Positions 7,700 through 16,847 are shown, counted from the stretch's first letter. The stretch is 64,000 bases of DNA from Pleurocapsa minor GSE-CHR-MK 17-07R (GCA_019359125.1 JAHHHY010000003.1:1-64000); one strand, 5' to 3'. Numbers and translations: made by a program. The notes: generated from the letters alone by a model not told the origin.

Positions 7700-7728
7700 C
7701 GCACAAAACCCGCCTGACGCGGTATAAT
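7700..7728 (+). promoter_or_regulatory. Candidate promoter of the CopCD gene cluster
   Basis: A perfect TATAAT at 7723-7728 lies 28 bases before the ATG at 7756. The -35 position, 17 bases upstream, reads CGCACA and shares only the last three bases with consensus. It is the only good -10 in the gap and could drive the run of genes to about 12.15 kb. Confidence 0.45.
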
Positions 7729-7755
7729 GGGACGTGTCACAAGTGAGATTGTGCT

Positions 7756-7971
7756 ATGAACCTCCCGATTATCCTGGCGCATGGTGCCCTGGGCGCCTTT
7801 GACGAAATTATCTTCATCGCTGCGGCGGTGCTGTTCGCGACCCTGATGGGCGTGGCCTGGTGGCGCGCTCGTGGCGACGTAGTCATCGACGAACTGGCCG
7901 ATGAAGAGTCGCCTGCCGCACAACCAATGCCAACCTCCCCCGAAGCGCCTGACCGGTTCAAGCTGGAATAA
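7756..7971 (+). CDS. Small single-pass membrane protein preceding CopCD
   Basis: A 71-residue protein with one strong transmembrane helix (about 12-36) ending in WWRAR, followed by an acidic, Pro-rich tail. No family was recognised. Its stop lies seven bases before the ATG of the CopC-CopD fusion, so the two are probably cotranscribed and perhaps translationally coupled. It could be an accessory subunit of the copper-related membrane protein, which is inference from position only. Confidence 0.65.
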   Translation: MNLPIILAHGALGAFDEIIFIAAAVLFATLMGVAWWRARGDVVIDELADEESPAAQPMPTSPEAPDRFKLE

Positions 7972-7978
7972 CCCGCCC

Positions 7979-10177
7979 ATGCGTCTGATTCGCACCTGGG
8001 GCGTGCTGACAGCCCTGTGCCTGCTGCTGGCCGCGCTTGCCGCGCCAGCATCCGCCCACGGATACATCATCCGCGCCATCCCCGAAGACCGCGCCGTGCT
8101 GGAACGGGCTCCTGTCCGCGTGCAGTACTGGTTCAGCGAGGCGCTCGAAGCGCGCTTCAGCGGCATCAGCGTGCGCGACAGCTCCGGAACTATCATCGCG
8201 ACCGGCCTGCCCGACCCGCAACGGCCAACGCTGCTGGAGGCCCGTCTGCCGGCCGGCCTGCCCGACGGCGCCTATATCAGTGAGCTGCGCATCGCCTTCG
8301 CCAGCGACGGCCACGTCATCACCGATAACCGCGCCTTTTTCGTGGGCGAGGCCGGCCAGGCCGCTGCGGGCATCGCGACTGGCGACCCCGTCTTTCTCGA
8401 AATCATCTGGCGTTTCCTGCTCACGGGCGGCATGCTGCTGCTGACAGGCGCGCTGGCGCTGTATGCGCTGGTGCTGGCCCCGGCCTGGGGCAATCCCGCG
8501 CATCGGGCGGGGCTGCTGCCCCCGCGCGTGATGCGTCGGCTGAATGCCGTGCTGCTGGGCGCGCTCGGTATCGCCGCGCTGGGCCAGCTGATCGCCCTGT
8601 TGCAGCAAACGATGCTGTTCTTCAATGCAGACCTGGGCCGCGTGTTTGCCGAAGGCCTGTTCAACGTGGTGCGCTTTTCCACGCGCTTTGGCGATGTGTG
8701 GAACATGCGCCTGATCGTGCTGGTCGTCACCGGCGCGCTGCTGGCCGCGGCCGTGTATTTCCGCGACCGCGAGCCGACGCTGGTGCGGCCGTTCTGGTCG
8801 GCGGCGGCCTGGTCCTCGGCGCTGGCATTGGGCACGATGAGCCTGGCCAGCCACGCCTCCGGCTCGCTGATGCTGCCGTGGGCGGCGGTCTTCAGCGACT
8901 GGCTGCATCTGGGCGCGATTGCGTTGTGGCTGGGCGGACTGGCCGCCTTTTCGCTGGTGCTGCCGGTCGCGCTGGCGCCCTATGCCGGAGACGCGCGCCT
9001 GGCTGCCCTGCTGGCCGCGCTCAATCGTTTTTCGCCGGTCGCCGTCGTCGGGCTGCTGCTGGTCATCACCAGCGGGGCCTACAGCGCCTCGAACTGGGTC
9101 AGCGCGCCGGATGAAATCGGCACACGCTACGGCCTGACGCTGGGCATAAAAATCGCCCTGGTGGGCACGCTGGCAGGCGTGGCCGGGCTGCATCACATGG
9201 CGCTGCGCCCCGCGCAGTATGCGCGCTTCCAGGCCATCGCCGGGCGCTTCGGCGCACGCAGCGGATCGCTTCGGCTGGAGGCGGTGCTGGGCGCGGTCGT
9301 GCTGGGCGCGGCTGCCTTCCTCAGCGCGACGCCAGTGCCAGAGCCGGATATCGCCGGGGCATCCCTGCCCGCGCCGACTGCCAGCGCCTTCGTGGAAGGA
9401 TACGATGTCACCATGACGCTCTCGCCGGGCGGGCCAGGCGTGAATACCATCGACGTGCAGGTCATGTCCAATGGCGCGCCCGCTGACGTATCTGTGACGA
9501 CCCAGCTCGTGCTGCCCTCGGCGGACAGGCGGGGCGAATGGCAGACCGCCGACCCGCTGGAAGCAGGCCTGTACAGCGCGGCCTCCGCCAGCATCGACCA
9601 GGCCGGCACGTGGCTGCTGCTGGTGGACGTGGCCGATGCCGCTGGCGGCACCACACGCGCCGCTTTTCCGGCCGATATCCGCGCCGAGGCCTCCGTCATC
9701 CAGTCGCGCTCACCCGGCCTCATACAACTGGGACTGCTCATGGCGGTCGTGTGTGCGGTAGGATACGGATTGTATCCATTGGGGCGGGCCGGCTTCAGCA
9801 GGCTGGACAAGGGCGCGGTGCCTGTCACGATTGGCGTGCTGGCCGTGCTGGCTGGCGTGATCGTGGTGGCGCTGGGCGTGGTCGTGTCGCAGAACGCGGC
9901 CAGCCAGTTCGCCGCGCTCACCAATCCGCCGCCCGGGCAGGTCAACCCTGTGCTGCCAGACCAGGCCTCGCTGCTGCGCGGAGAAACATTATTTGCCGAC
10001 TGCGCGTGGGACGAAGCGGCCCGTATCGAGCTGGTGCGGCGGCTGGATCGCACGACCGATGACGCCCTGTTCATGACCGTGCGCGACGGCCGGAGCAATT
10101 TGCCCGCCTGCGCTGCTTCCGACGATGCGGCCCGCTGGGACATCGTCAACTACATCCGATCTCTCGAATCACCATAA
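7979..10177 (+). CDS. CopC-CopD fusion with a degenerate cytochrome c tail
   Basis: A 732-residue membrane protein. Residues 1-26 are a signal peptide ending ASA. The mature protein begins HGYIIRAIPEDRAVL, the CopC copper-binding domain (about 27-125), with an N-terminal His and an SDGH motif that match CopC copper ligands. A CopD-like multi-helix domain follows (about 140-430), then an extracytoplasmic beta-rich domain (about 450-565) and two helices (about 575-650). The end (about 660-729) aligns with small cytochrome c domains, but where CxxCH is expected the sequence is CAWDE (675-679), and the axial-Met region reads SNLPAC. Haem binding is therefore unlikely. The role is probably periplasmic copper handling or uptake. 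Confidence 0.85.
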   Translation: MRLIRTWGVLTALCLLLAALAAPASAHGYIIRAIPEDRAVLERAPVRVQYWFSEALEARFSGISVRDSSGTIIATGLPDPQRPTLLEARLPAGLPDGAYISELRIAFASDGHVITDNRAFFVGEAGQAAAGIATGDPVFLEIIWRFLLTGGMLLLTGALALYALVLAPAWGNPAHRAGLLPPRVMRRLNAVLLGALGIAALGQLIALLQQTMLFFNADLGRVFAEGLFNVVRFSTRFGDVWNMRLIVLVVTGALLAAAVYFRDREPTLVRPFWSAAAWSSALALGTMSLASHASGSLMLPWAAVFSDWLHLGAIALWLGGLAAFSLVLPVALAPYAGDARLAALLAALNRFSPVAVVGLLLVITSGAYSASNWVSAPDEIGTRYGLTLGIKIALVGTLAGVAGLHHMALRPAQYARFQAIAGRFGARSGSLRLEAVLGAVVLGAAAFLSATPVPEPDIAGASLPAPTASAFVEGYDVTMTLSPGGPGVNTIDVQVMSNGAPADVSVTTQLVLPSADRRGEWQTADPLEAGLYSAASASIDQAGTWLLLVDVADAAGGTTRAAFPADIRAEASVIQSRSPGLIQLGLLMAVVCAVGYGLYPLGRAGFSRLDKGAVPVTIGVLAVLAGVIVVALGVVVSQNAASQFAALTNPPPGQVNPVLPDQASLLRGETLFADCAWDEAARIELVRRLDRTTDDALFMTVRDGRSNLPACAASDDAARWDIVNYIRSLESP

Positions 10178-10196
10178 AGGACCACAGATAACCACT

Positions 10197-10946
10197 ATGC
10201 TCAAGCTGATTTATGCGCCACAGGACGCGAATTTCGCGGAGAAGCTGCGTCAGGACCTGGCCCGTCGCCAGCCAATTGACGATCTGTCCAGGCCCGGCAA
10301 CACACAGGCGAAGGGCGACGTGCTGCTGGTCGTGCTCTCGGCCGAGGCGTGGAAAGACAAGTCCGTGCAGAGCGCGGTGTACGTGGCGCTGGACAACAGC
10401 CAGCACGTCATCCCGGTGTTCGCAGGCCCGGCGAAGCTGCCGCGTGTGCTGAATCATCTGGAAGGCGTCGATATGACCAACAGCGCTAATTTGCAGACGC
10501 TGCTGAACAAAATCGCCTTCTTCCAGTCGCCCGACGCGCCGCGCCCGATGAAGGTACTCACGCCGACGATGCGCTCCAGCAATATGATCGTCCTGTCGAT
10601 ATTCGGCGTGCTGGCGACCAGCATGTTCTGCATCGGCCTGGTGGCCATCGGCGGAGGCGTCAGCCGCCCCCCGGCGGACGAATACAACCAGAACGCCACG
10701 GTCGTGCAGGCCACGGTGCAGTTTGAGATTGAGACCGGCCTGGCGGGTTATATGGCTTTCCTGCCCGACAACGCCGAAGAAGCGGCCAATTATTCGGCCA
10801 CGCTGCAAACCGTGCCGACGCGCTATCGCCCGTTCATGGCGCAGACGGCCACCGATTACGCTATGCGCGCCCAGGGCACGCCAACGCCGACACCGACACC
10901 CACGCCTGAAGCGGCCGACACCGCCGAAGCGACCGAGGCGCCGTAA
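10197..10946 (+). CDS. TIR-like domain membrane protein with Thr-Pro tail
   Basis: A 249-residue protein. Residues 1-110 have the order of a TIR fold: KLIYAPQDANFAEKLRQDL at the start, GDVLLVVLSAEAWKD in the middle and HVIPVFAG before the last strand. The glutamate expected after the S/T-rich W motif of NAD-hydrolysing TIRs is not evident (WKDKSVQSAVYVAL), so enzymatic activity is doubtful. A transmembrane helix follows (about 128-152), then an outside segment ending in a TPTPTPTP run. This is a TIR module tethered to the inner membrane with an extracytoplasmic tail. It starts 20 bases after the CopCD gene on the same strand. Sensing or scaffolding is a guess. Confidence 0.6.
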   Translation: MLKLIYAPQDANFAEKLRQDLARRQPIDDLSRPGNTQAKGDVLLVVLSAEAWKDKSVQSAVYVALDNSQHVIPVFAGPAKLPRVLNHLEGVDMTNSANLQTLLNKIAFFQSPDAPRPMKVLTPTMRSSNMIVLSIFGVLATSMFCIGLVAIGGGVSRPPADEYNQNATVVQATVQFEIETGLAGYMAFLPDNAEEAANYSATLQTVPTRYRPFMAQTATDYAMRAQGTPTPTPTPTPEAADTAEATEAP

Positions 10947-10952
10947 GCGTAT

Positions 10953-12152
10953 ATGGCCCAGCTTTCGGGGGACGTGCTCGTCATCGGCGCCGGTCCGGCG
11001 GGGCTGGCTGCTGCTTATTACCTGGAGCGCGCCGGCATCCGTTACACCGTGGTCGACCGCGCGGGTGAGGTTGGAGCGACATGGGCGCATCTGTACCCGT
11101 CGCTGCGGCTGAATACGGCCAGCTTCGTCACCTACCTGCCCGGCAGGCGCATGCCCATCGGCACGCCGATCTACCCCAGCGGCAAACAGCTCTACGACTA
11201 CATCGTGGACTATGCACGGGCGCACCCGTTCAACATTCAGCTTGGCGTGGATGTCCGGCGCATCAGCGCATCAGGCGCTGGCTGGCTGGCGGAAACCAGC
11301 GCGGGAGATGTCGTTTTCCCGTGCGTGATCGCCGCCACAGGCCGCTACAGCAAGCCCTTCATGCCAGACCTGCCTGGCCGTGAGGGCTTTCGCGGCCGCA
11401 TCCTGCACGCACAGGCGTATCGTGCCGCCTCTGACTATGCCGGACAGCGCGTGCTGGCGGTCGGCGCCGGCCCCAGCGGGGTCGACATCGCGCTGGAGCT
11501 GGTGGAACACGCCGCCGCGCCCGTCTACCTGAGTGTGCGCAGCGATATCGTGGTGGCGCGCCGTTATCCGTACGGCCTGCCGGATACCGCCTGGCACCTG
11601 ATTGCCCGGTCGCTGCTACCGCGTGAGCGTCGCAAGCCGTTTCTGGACAAGGTGCTGTATCAGCCCTTCCCCGATTCGCACAAAACCGGCCTGACCTTCG
11701 CCAGAGACCGCACCCACCGCCGCGGCACGTCCACGCCGGTGCGCGGGCGGGCCGTGCTGGACGCCATCCAGTCCGGTCAGATCGTGCCTGTGCCGGGCGT
11801 GGCACGCTTTCATCCGCACGCGGTCGAGCTGGCCGACGGGTCGCAGCTGGACGTAGAAACGGTCATCCTGTCCACCGGCTATCGCCCGGCACTGGACTAT
11901 CTGGACATCGAGACGCCGCTGGACGCGCAGTGGTACCCAGTGCGTCGCGACAATCTGGATGAAGGCGGCAGCACCGAGATTGCCAGCGCGCCGGGCATTT
12001 ATCTGGTCGGGCGCTATTACCGTGGGCTGGGCCCGCTGAACAACATCCGCCACGAGGCCAAACGTGCCATCGAGGAAATCAGCGCGCGCCTGGCAAACAA
12101 AAAGGACGTGCCTGCGCACGCCCCTTCTGCATCGTCTCACGTAAGCGGCTGA
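10953..12152 (+). CDS. Flavin-containing monooxygenase
   Basis: A 399-residue FAD/NADPH monooxygenase. The FAD-binding GAGPAG lies at 12-17 and the NADPH-binding GAGPSG at 171-176. Between them is the FMO signature F146-x-G-x3-H152-x3-Y156. A late ATG-type motif, LSTGYRP, is also present (about 309-315). Such enzymes oxygenate soft nucleophiles (N or S) or carbonyls; the FxGxxxHxxxY form fits N/S-monooxygenases or type II relatives better than type I Baeyer-Villiger enzymes. The substrate is unknown. It begins six bases after the TIR-like gene and ends one base from the convergent molybdoenzyme gene, with no visible terminator. Confidence 0.88.
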   Translation: MAQLSGDVLVIGAGPAGLAAAYYLERAGIRYTVVDRAGEVGATWAHLYPSLRLNTASFVTYLPGRRMPIGTPIYPSGKQLYDYIVDYARAHPFNIQLGVDVRRISASGAGWLAETSAGDVVFPCVIAATGRYSKPFMPDLPGREGFRGRILHAQAYRAASDYAGQRVLAVGAGPSGVDIALELVEHAAAPVYLSVRSDIVVARRYPYGLPDTAWHLIARSLLPRERRKPFLDKVLYQPFPDSHKTGLTFARDRTHRRGTSTPVRGRAVLDAIQSGQIVPVPGVARFHPHAVELADGSQLDVETVILSTGYRPALDYLDIETPLDAQWYPVRRDNLDEGGSTEIASAPGIYLVGRYYRGLGPLNNIRHEAKRAIEEISARLANKKDVPAHAPSASSHVSG

Positions 12153-12153
12153 A

Positions 12154-13860
12154 TCAGCCGATGACCGCCTGCTGGCTGTGCAGGCCGGTGGCACCGCTGG
12201 GGAACGTCCCCGCGCTCGCCTCGATCTGCGGCGTGCCGTCGCCCTCACGGGCGCGCACCTGCAGGGTATAGTTGCCCGCCGCAATCGGCAGGTCGACGCG
12301 CCAGAGCGACCAGGCATGGCCGCCCAGTGCGGGCTTCACTTCTGCCTGGGCCCACTCGGCACCGTCAAAGCTGACTTCGACGGCCGAGATGCCCCGGTCA
12401 CCGCTCCAGGCGATGCCGCCCACCGGCACGATGAACGTGCCATTCTCGCCCGCGACCGCTTCATCCACCGCGACCGTGTCGATCACGCTGACGGTGCGCA
12501 CTTCAGCACGCGCATCCCAGCCGCGACGCACCCAGTAGCCGCCGGTATCATCGGTCACAACTTCAATTTTGGTGATCCACTTCGGCTGCTTCATGCCATA
12601 CAGGTTGGGGATATGGATGCGCAGCGGGAAGCCATGCTTCGGCGTTAGCGGCTGGTTGTCCCATTCATAGCACATCAGCACGCGTTCGTCGTTATTGATC
12701 AGGTCGATGCTCACATATTCATCGAAGCCGTCGGCCGAGGTGATGCGCAGGAAACGCGCCCCTTCCGGCAGTTCGATGGTCGCCAGGATGTCCTTCATGC
12801 GGGCACCCTTCCACCACAGCGAGCTGATCAGGTCGCCGCCCACGCGGTTGGAAATGCACGACATGGTGATGACTTCGTTCACCGCCTCGAAGTCGTTGCG
12901 GATGCCGTCCAGCGTCAGCGTGGCCAGCGTCTGTTCACTGCCGTCTTCGGTCAGGCGGGTGGTGACGGGCAGGGTGTAGCCTTCTTCAGGAATTTCCGGG
13001 ATGAAGGTATTGATGTCGATGCGGTAATGCTCGGCCAGCGGCGTGATTTCGCGGCGCGTGCCCAACGCAGGCCTGAACTCGCCAGGACCAGGCGTCGGGT
13101 CCGGCGTGATTTCCGGCGTGACGATCGGGTCGAGGCCGGGCGTCGCGCCTGACGCCACCTGCACAACGTCGCCGGTGGTGCGGCGCAGCAGTGCACTTAC
13201 ACCCGCGCCCGCAACCGTCACGACGGCTGCGCCCGCGCCCACGCGCACCAGAAACTGACGGCGGTCGATGGCTTCAGCAGACAGCTTGTCGGCGGGGGTC
13301 GGCGTCTCCGGGACCACCAGCACGAAACGCAGCGTGTTGTAGATGTAACTCAGCGCCATGCCAAACAGCACCGACAGGCCAATCACCCAGATGAAGGTGA
13401 CCACCGGGGTCGTCTGCACCAACAGCGGGAACTGGTTCACAATCAGCGAGACGGGAATACCCACCACCAGGCCAAACACGATGCCCGGCAGGGTATCGCT
13501 GCGCTTCTTCAGCGCCGCGTTCAGCACGCCAAAGAACACAGCACCTGCGACGATGCACAGCGCGATCAGCAGGCCAATCGCCATGACTTCTTCGGCAATT
13601 TTGGCGACTTCGTCCACCCGCCCCAGGTTCAGGCCGATGATGATGCTGCTCATCACCTGGATCGTCTGCGGCACCAGCGAGCCGGGCGCAATATCGCGGA
13701 AGAACCCAAACAGGTAGGCGGGCACAAATGGAAATTCAGCGACTGCCTGTCCCAGCGCAATCACACCCAGCAGCGGCAGGCTGATGACGCCGCCGATCAG
13801 TGCACCATATAAAAGGCCTGGCTTTTTCACAATGACACCCTTGATCTCTTTGGAACTCAT
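12154..13860 (-). CDS. Membrane-tethered sulfite oxidase-like molybdoenzyme
   Basis: A 568-residue protein. The first 185 residues contain about four to five transmembrane helices (around 14-38, 66-80, 92-116, 124-142, 152-180). Then comes a twin-arginine sequence, DRRQFLVRVGAGAAVV (199 onward), with its own hydrophobic stretch. A Pro/Thr-rich linker leads to the molybdopterin domain (about 280-470), containing the molybdenum-ligand cysteine in ITMSCISNRVGG (C335) and the KHGFPLRIHIPNLYG segment. A C-terminal Ig-like Mo-co dimerisation domain follows (about 475-568). It probably oxidises a small S- or N-oxide substrate outside the cytoplasm. ATG 13860 was chosen because the upstream extension lacks sense. 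Confidence 0.85.
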   Translation of the reverse strand: MSSKEIKGVIVKKPGLLYGALIGGVISLPLLGVIALGQAVAEFPFVPAYLFGFFRDIAPGSLVPQTIQVMSSIIIGLNLGRVDEVAKIAEEVMAIGLLIALCIVAGAVFFGVLNAALKKRSDTLPGIVFGLVVGIPVSLIVNQFPLLVQTTPVVTFIWVIGLSVLFGMALSYIYNTLRFVLVVPETPTPADKLSAEAIDRRQFLVRVGAGAAVVTVAGAGVSALLRRTTGDVVQVASGATPGLDPIVTPEITPDPTPGPGEFRPALGTRREITPLAEHYRIDINTFIPEIPEEGYTLPVTTRLTEDGSEQTLATLTLDGIRNDFEAVNEVITMSCISNRVGGDLISSLWWKGARMKDILATIELPEGARFLRITSADGFDEYVSIDLINNDERVLMCYEWDNQPLTPKHGFPLRIHIPNLYGMKQPKWITKIEVVTDDTGGYWVRRGWDARAEVRTVSVIDTVAVDEAVAGENGTFIVPVGGIAWSGDRGISAVEVSFDGAEWAQAEVKPALGGHAWSLWRVDLPIAAGNYTLQVRAREGDGTPQIEASAGTFPSGATGLHSQQAVIG

Positions 13861-14039
13861 CCCAACTAACGATAAAAACGTTTCAGAAATATTACATGAT
13901 AAACAGATTATACAAACCCAAGAGCTGGCAGCACTGGCGCCAAACAGCCTCATTCAGAGGAGCCTACAGGGGACGCGCTGGAACATCGCCCCCGGAGACG
14001 TTATACTAACTCTCACTTTCGGGGGAGCAGCCGACGCAG

Positions 14040-15134
14040 ATGATCATTTTCGACGCGCATCAGGATATTGCCTACAACGCCCTTTCTCACGGCCGGGACT
14101 ACACGCAGTCTGCGCTGGTCAAGCGGCGTGAGGAGGAAGGCGGCGAGGCAGCGCGCAAAAATGGACTGGCCATGCTCGGCCTGCCTGAGGCGCTGCTGGG
14201 GCGCGTGGGCATCGCCATCGCCACGATTTTCACTGAGCCGGGCTATCCCAATGGCATGACCAAACAGCCGATGTCGGGCGCAAATACCTATAAGACCCCG
14301 CGTGAAGCTTATACACTGGGCATGAAGCAGCTCGATATCTATAACAGCCTGTTCGACCGCAGCCCGCGTATCCGCCCGGTGCGGTCGCTGCCGGAGCTGG
14401 ACGCGGTGCTGGCCACCTGGGCCGACGGCACCAAACCGGCCGACCATGTGCAGGGGCTAATCCTGTCGATGGAAAACGCCGACCCTATTATCGAGCCGAA
14501 GCAGTTTGAAGAATGGTACGAGCGCGGCGTGCGCGCCGTCGGCCCGGCCTGGGCGGGCACGCGTTACTGCGGCGGCACCGGCGACCCCGGCGGCCTGACC
14601 AGCGACGGCTATGCGCTGCTGGAGGTCATGGGCGGGCTGAATGCGCTGCTCGACCTGTCGCACATGGCCGAAGAATCGTTCTTCCAGGCGCTCGACCGCT
14701 ATGAAGGCACGCTGATCGCCTCGCACAGCAATCCGCGCCGGTTTGTGCCCAACCGCGACGTACGCGGTCGCCATCTGACCGACGATATGATCCGCCGGCT
14801 GGCCGAGCGCGGCGGCGTTATCGGCCTGGTGCCCTACAACTTCTTCCTTCACGACACCTGGGTCTCAGGCGACCCAGCCATCCCGTTCAGCCGCTATCTG
14901 GATGTCATCGATTATGTCTGCCAGCTCACTGGCAGCGCGGCGCATGTGGGCATCGGCACCGACTTCGACGGCGGTTTCGGCGCTGCCAGCACGCCAGACG
15001 GACTGGATACCGAGGCCGACCTGCTGGATATCCCGGACGGCCTGCGCCAGCGCGGCTACAGCCAGGCGGATATCGATGCGATCACGCACGGGAATTTCCT
15101 GGCCGTGATGCGCCGCATCCTGCCTGCGTCCTGA
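14040..15134 (+). CDS. Membrane dipeptidase-like M19 metallopeptidase
   Basis: A 364-residue member of the renal dipeptidase family. The binuclear zinc ligands are visible in order: DAHQD (H7, D9), SMENAD (Glu), ASHSN (His) and a downstream His, with GTDFDGG near the end as the family's final acidic site. Members hydrolyse dipeptides, including D-amino-acid-containing ones. There is no signal peptide, so it is probably cytoplasmic. ATG 14040 has GGGGGAG about 12 bases upstream. It is divergent from the molybdoenzyme gene across a 180-base gap and is followed after 16 bases by a small membrane protein. Confidence 0.88.
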   Translation: MIIFDAHQDIAYNALSHGRDYTQSALVKRREEEGGEAARKNGLAMLGLPEALLGRVGIAIATIFTEPGYPNGMTKQPMSGANTYKTPREAYTLGMKQLDIYNSLFDRSPRIRPVRSLPELDAVLATWADGTKPADHVQGLILSMENADPIIEPKQFEEWYERGVRAVGPAWAGTRYCGGTGDPGGLTSDGYALLEVMGGLNALLDLSHMAEESFFQALDRYEGTLIASHSNPRRFVPNRDVRGRHLTDDMIRRLAERGGVIGLVPYNFFLHDTWVSGDPAIPFSRYLDVIDYVCQLTGSAAHVGIGTDFDGGFGAASTPDGLDTEADLLDIPDGLRQRGYSQADIDAITHGNFLAVMRRILPAS

Positions 15135-15150
15135 AGGGAGACTCCACAGC

Positions 15151-15570
15151 ATGGCGCAAATCGGCATCGCACTGGGCGCACTGGGCGTGGTCATCAGCTT
15201 CATGGGGCTGTTCCCGGGCATCACGGGTATCTCGACCGGCACAGGCATCGGCAGCGTGCAGTTTGCCTCTGTACTGATGGGATTTGCGCTGCTCTCGCTG
15301 GGCGGCTTCGTGTATGCCAAGTTCACGCTGTATGCCGGGCGCGCGTCGACATTCGTGCAGCAGATCGGCATCCGGCTGATGCTGACCGGCATCGTGCTGG
15401 CCGCCATGACCGGCTTTGCCGATGTGCTGGGCTTCGGATCGCACACCCCGACACCCGATTCTCCCGCGTATTTCGGGACCGTGCAGGCTGTGCTTGTGCT
15501 GATCTTCCTCATCATGGCGCTGCTGGGCATCTTCGTCTATGCCATCAGCGGAACGCCACCGGATGAGTAA
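15151..15570 (+). CDS. Four-helix membrane protein of unknown function
   Basis: A 139-residue hydrophobic protein with four predicted transmembrane helices (about 5-25, 37-60, 70-95 and 108-133) and short Gly/Thr-rich loops. No family was recognised. It starts 16 bases after the dipeptidase stop with a GGGAG site, so the two are probably cotranscribed. No catalytic or metal-binding residues stand out. Confidence 0.65.
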   Translation: MAQIGIALGALGVVISFMGLFPGITGISTGTGIGSVQFASVLMGFALLSLGGFVYAKFTLYAGRASTFVQQIGIRLMLTGIVLAAMTGFADVLGFGSHTPTPDSPAYFGTVQAVLVLIFLIMALLGIFVYAISGTPPDE

Positions 15571-15603
15571 TTGGTGAACACTTTAAGACCTTTAATAAAC
15601 AGC

Positions 15604-15632
15604 TTAAGGTTTGTTTACTTCTCCGCTATAAT
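15604..15632 (+). promoter_or_regulatory. Candidate promoter of first fasciclin gene
   Basis: TATAAT at 15627-15632 sits in a short AT-rich stretch 55 bases before the ATG. The -35 position at 17-base spacing reads TTAAGG (three of six matches). Confidence 0.45.
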
Positions 15633-15686
15633 ATTTTCAAGAGACACCCATACAATTTTTACTGTCTTCCTCAAGGAGTTCCCTAC

Positions 15687-16826
15687 ATGCGTAAGTTTTT
15701 CCTGCTGATTATTGCTCTGCTTGCGTTGGCCGTCCCCGCGCTGGCGCAGGATCGTCCGTCCGTGGTCGATGTGCTGGCCAACGACGCCGGTGGCCGCTTC
15801 ACCACCCTGCTGGCCGCCGTTGAAGCGGCTGGTCTCGTCGATGCCGTCAGCGAGGCCGAAGGCGTCACGCTGCTGGCCCCCACCAACGAAGCCTTTGATG
15901 CCGCGCTGGCGTATCTGGGCCTGACCGCCGAGGAACTGCTGGCCGACACCGAAACCCTGACGCAGGTGCTGTTGTATCACGTGGTGGACACCCGCCTGCA
16001 GCTGCGCGACCTGACCGCTGGCCCGGAAGCGACGACGCTGCAGGGTGAAACCGTGCAGTTCGCGCTCGACGCGGGCATCCTGTCCGCAAATGGCATCACC
16101 ATCAGCGACGTGGATAACCTGGCCTCGAACAATGTGGTCGTGCACGTGCTGGAAGGCGTGCTGCTGCCGCCGAGCATCGCCGAAGCCGTGGCCGCCAACC
16201 GTGCCCACATCCGCGTCGCCCACCTGTCGCCGGATGCCGGCCCGGTGGACATTTACCTGAATGGTGCCCTGACTGACCTGCAGGGTGTGACGTTCAGCAC
16301 CGTCAGCGGCTGGATCGAAATTCCGGCAGGTTCGCAGCAGATCGCCATCGCCCCTGCCGGTGAAGAACCCAGCGGCACCATCACCACCCGCGTTGAAGCC
16401 GGCACCTGGGTCACGGTCGCCGCGATTGGCGTCGTCGGCGCCGACAACTTCGATGTCGCCTTCCTCGCTGAGGACTACTCGCCCGTGGCCGCTGGCCAGG
16501 CGCGCGTGTCGATCTTCCATGCCATCACCTTTGCGCCCGCCGTCGACATCAACGTCAATGGCAGCCCGCTGGTCATCAACCTGGGCTATCCCGGCACGCA
16601 GGGTGACAACGACGGCTTCGCCATCCGCGATGTGCCCGCTGGCACGGTCGACCTGTCGGTGACGGTCTTTGGCAACGCCGAAGCTGTCATCCTCGATGCG
16701 CCGGGCACGCAGTTTGTGGCAGGTAACAATTACCTGATCATCGCTGCCGGCACACCCACCAACCCGCAGGCGCTGGTCGTGGCCACCAACATCGCCGCTG
16801 TCGCAGGCGAGGCGGCCGCCGAATAA
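15687..16826 (+). CDS. Secreted fasciclin/DUF4397 protein (one FAS1 domain)
   Basis: A 379-residue exported protein. The signal peptide is 1-20 (ending ALAQ). One fasciclin (FAS1) domain occupies about 25-160, with the H1 motif VTLLAPTNEAF and the H2 region VVVHVLEGVLLPP. Residues about 170-375 are DUF4397, beginning AHIRVAHLSPDAGPVDIYLNG. FAS1 domains mediate cell-cell or cell-matrix adhesion. ATG 15687 has AAGGAG eight bases upstream. It is paralogous to the next gene, which has three FAS1 domains. There is no anchor at the C-terminus, so it is released or held non-covalently. Confidence 0.88.
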   Translation: MRKFFLLIIALLALAVPALAQDRPSVVDVLANDAGGRFTTLLAAVEAAGLVDAVSEAEGVTLLAPTNEAFDAALAYLGLTAEELLADTETLTQVLLYHVVDTRLQLRDLTAGPEATTLQGETVQFALDAGILSANGITISDVDNLASNNVVVHVLEGVLLPPSIAEAVAANRAHIRVAHLSPDAGPVDIYLNGALTDLQGVTFSTVSGWIEIPAGSQQIAIAPAGEEPSGTITTRVEAGTWVTVAAIGVVGADNFDVAFLAEDYSPVAAGQARVSIFHAITFAPAVDINVNGSPLVINLGYPGTQGDNDGFAIRDVPAGTVDLSVTVFGNAEAVILDAPGTQFVAGNNYLIIAAGTPTNPQALVVATNIAAVAGEAAAE

Positions 16827-16847
16827 ACATCGTTTGACTGTCAGCAG

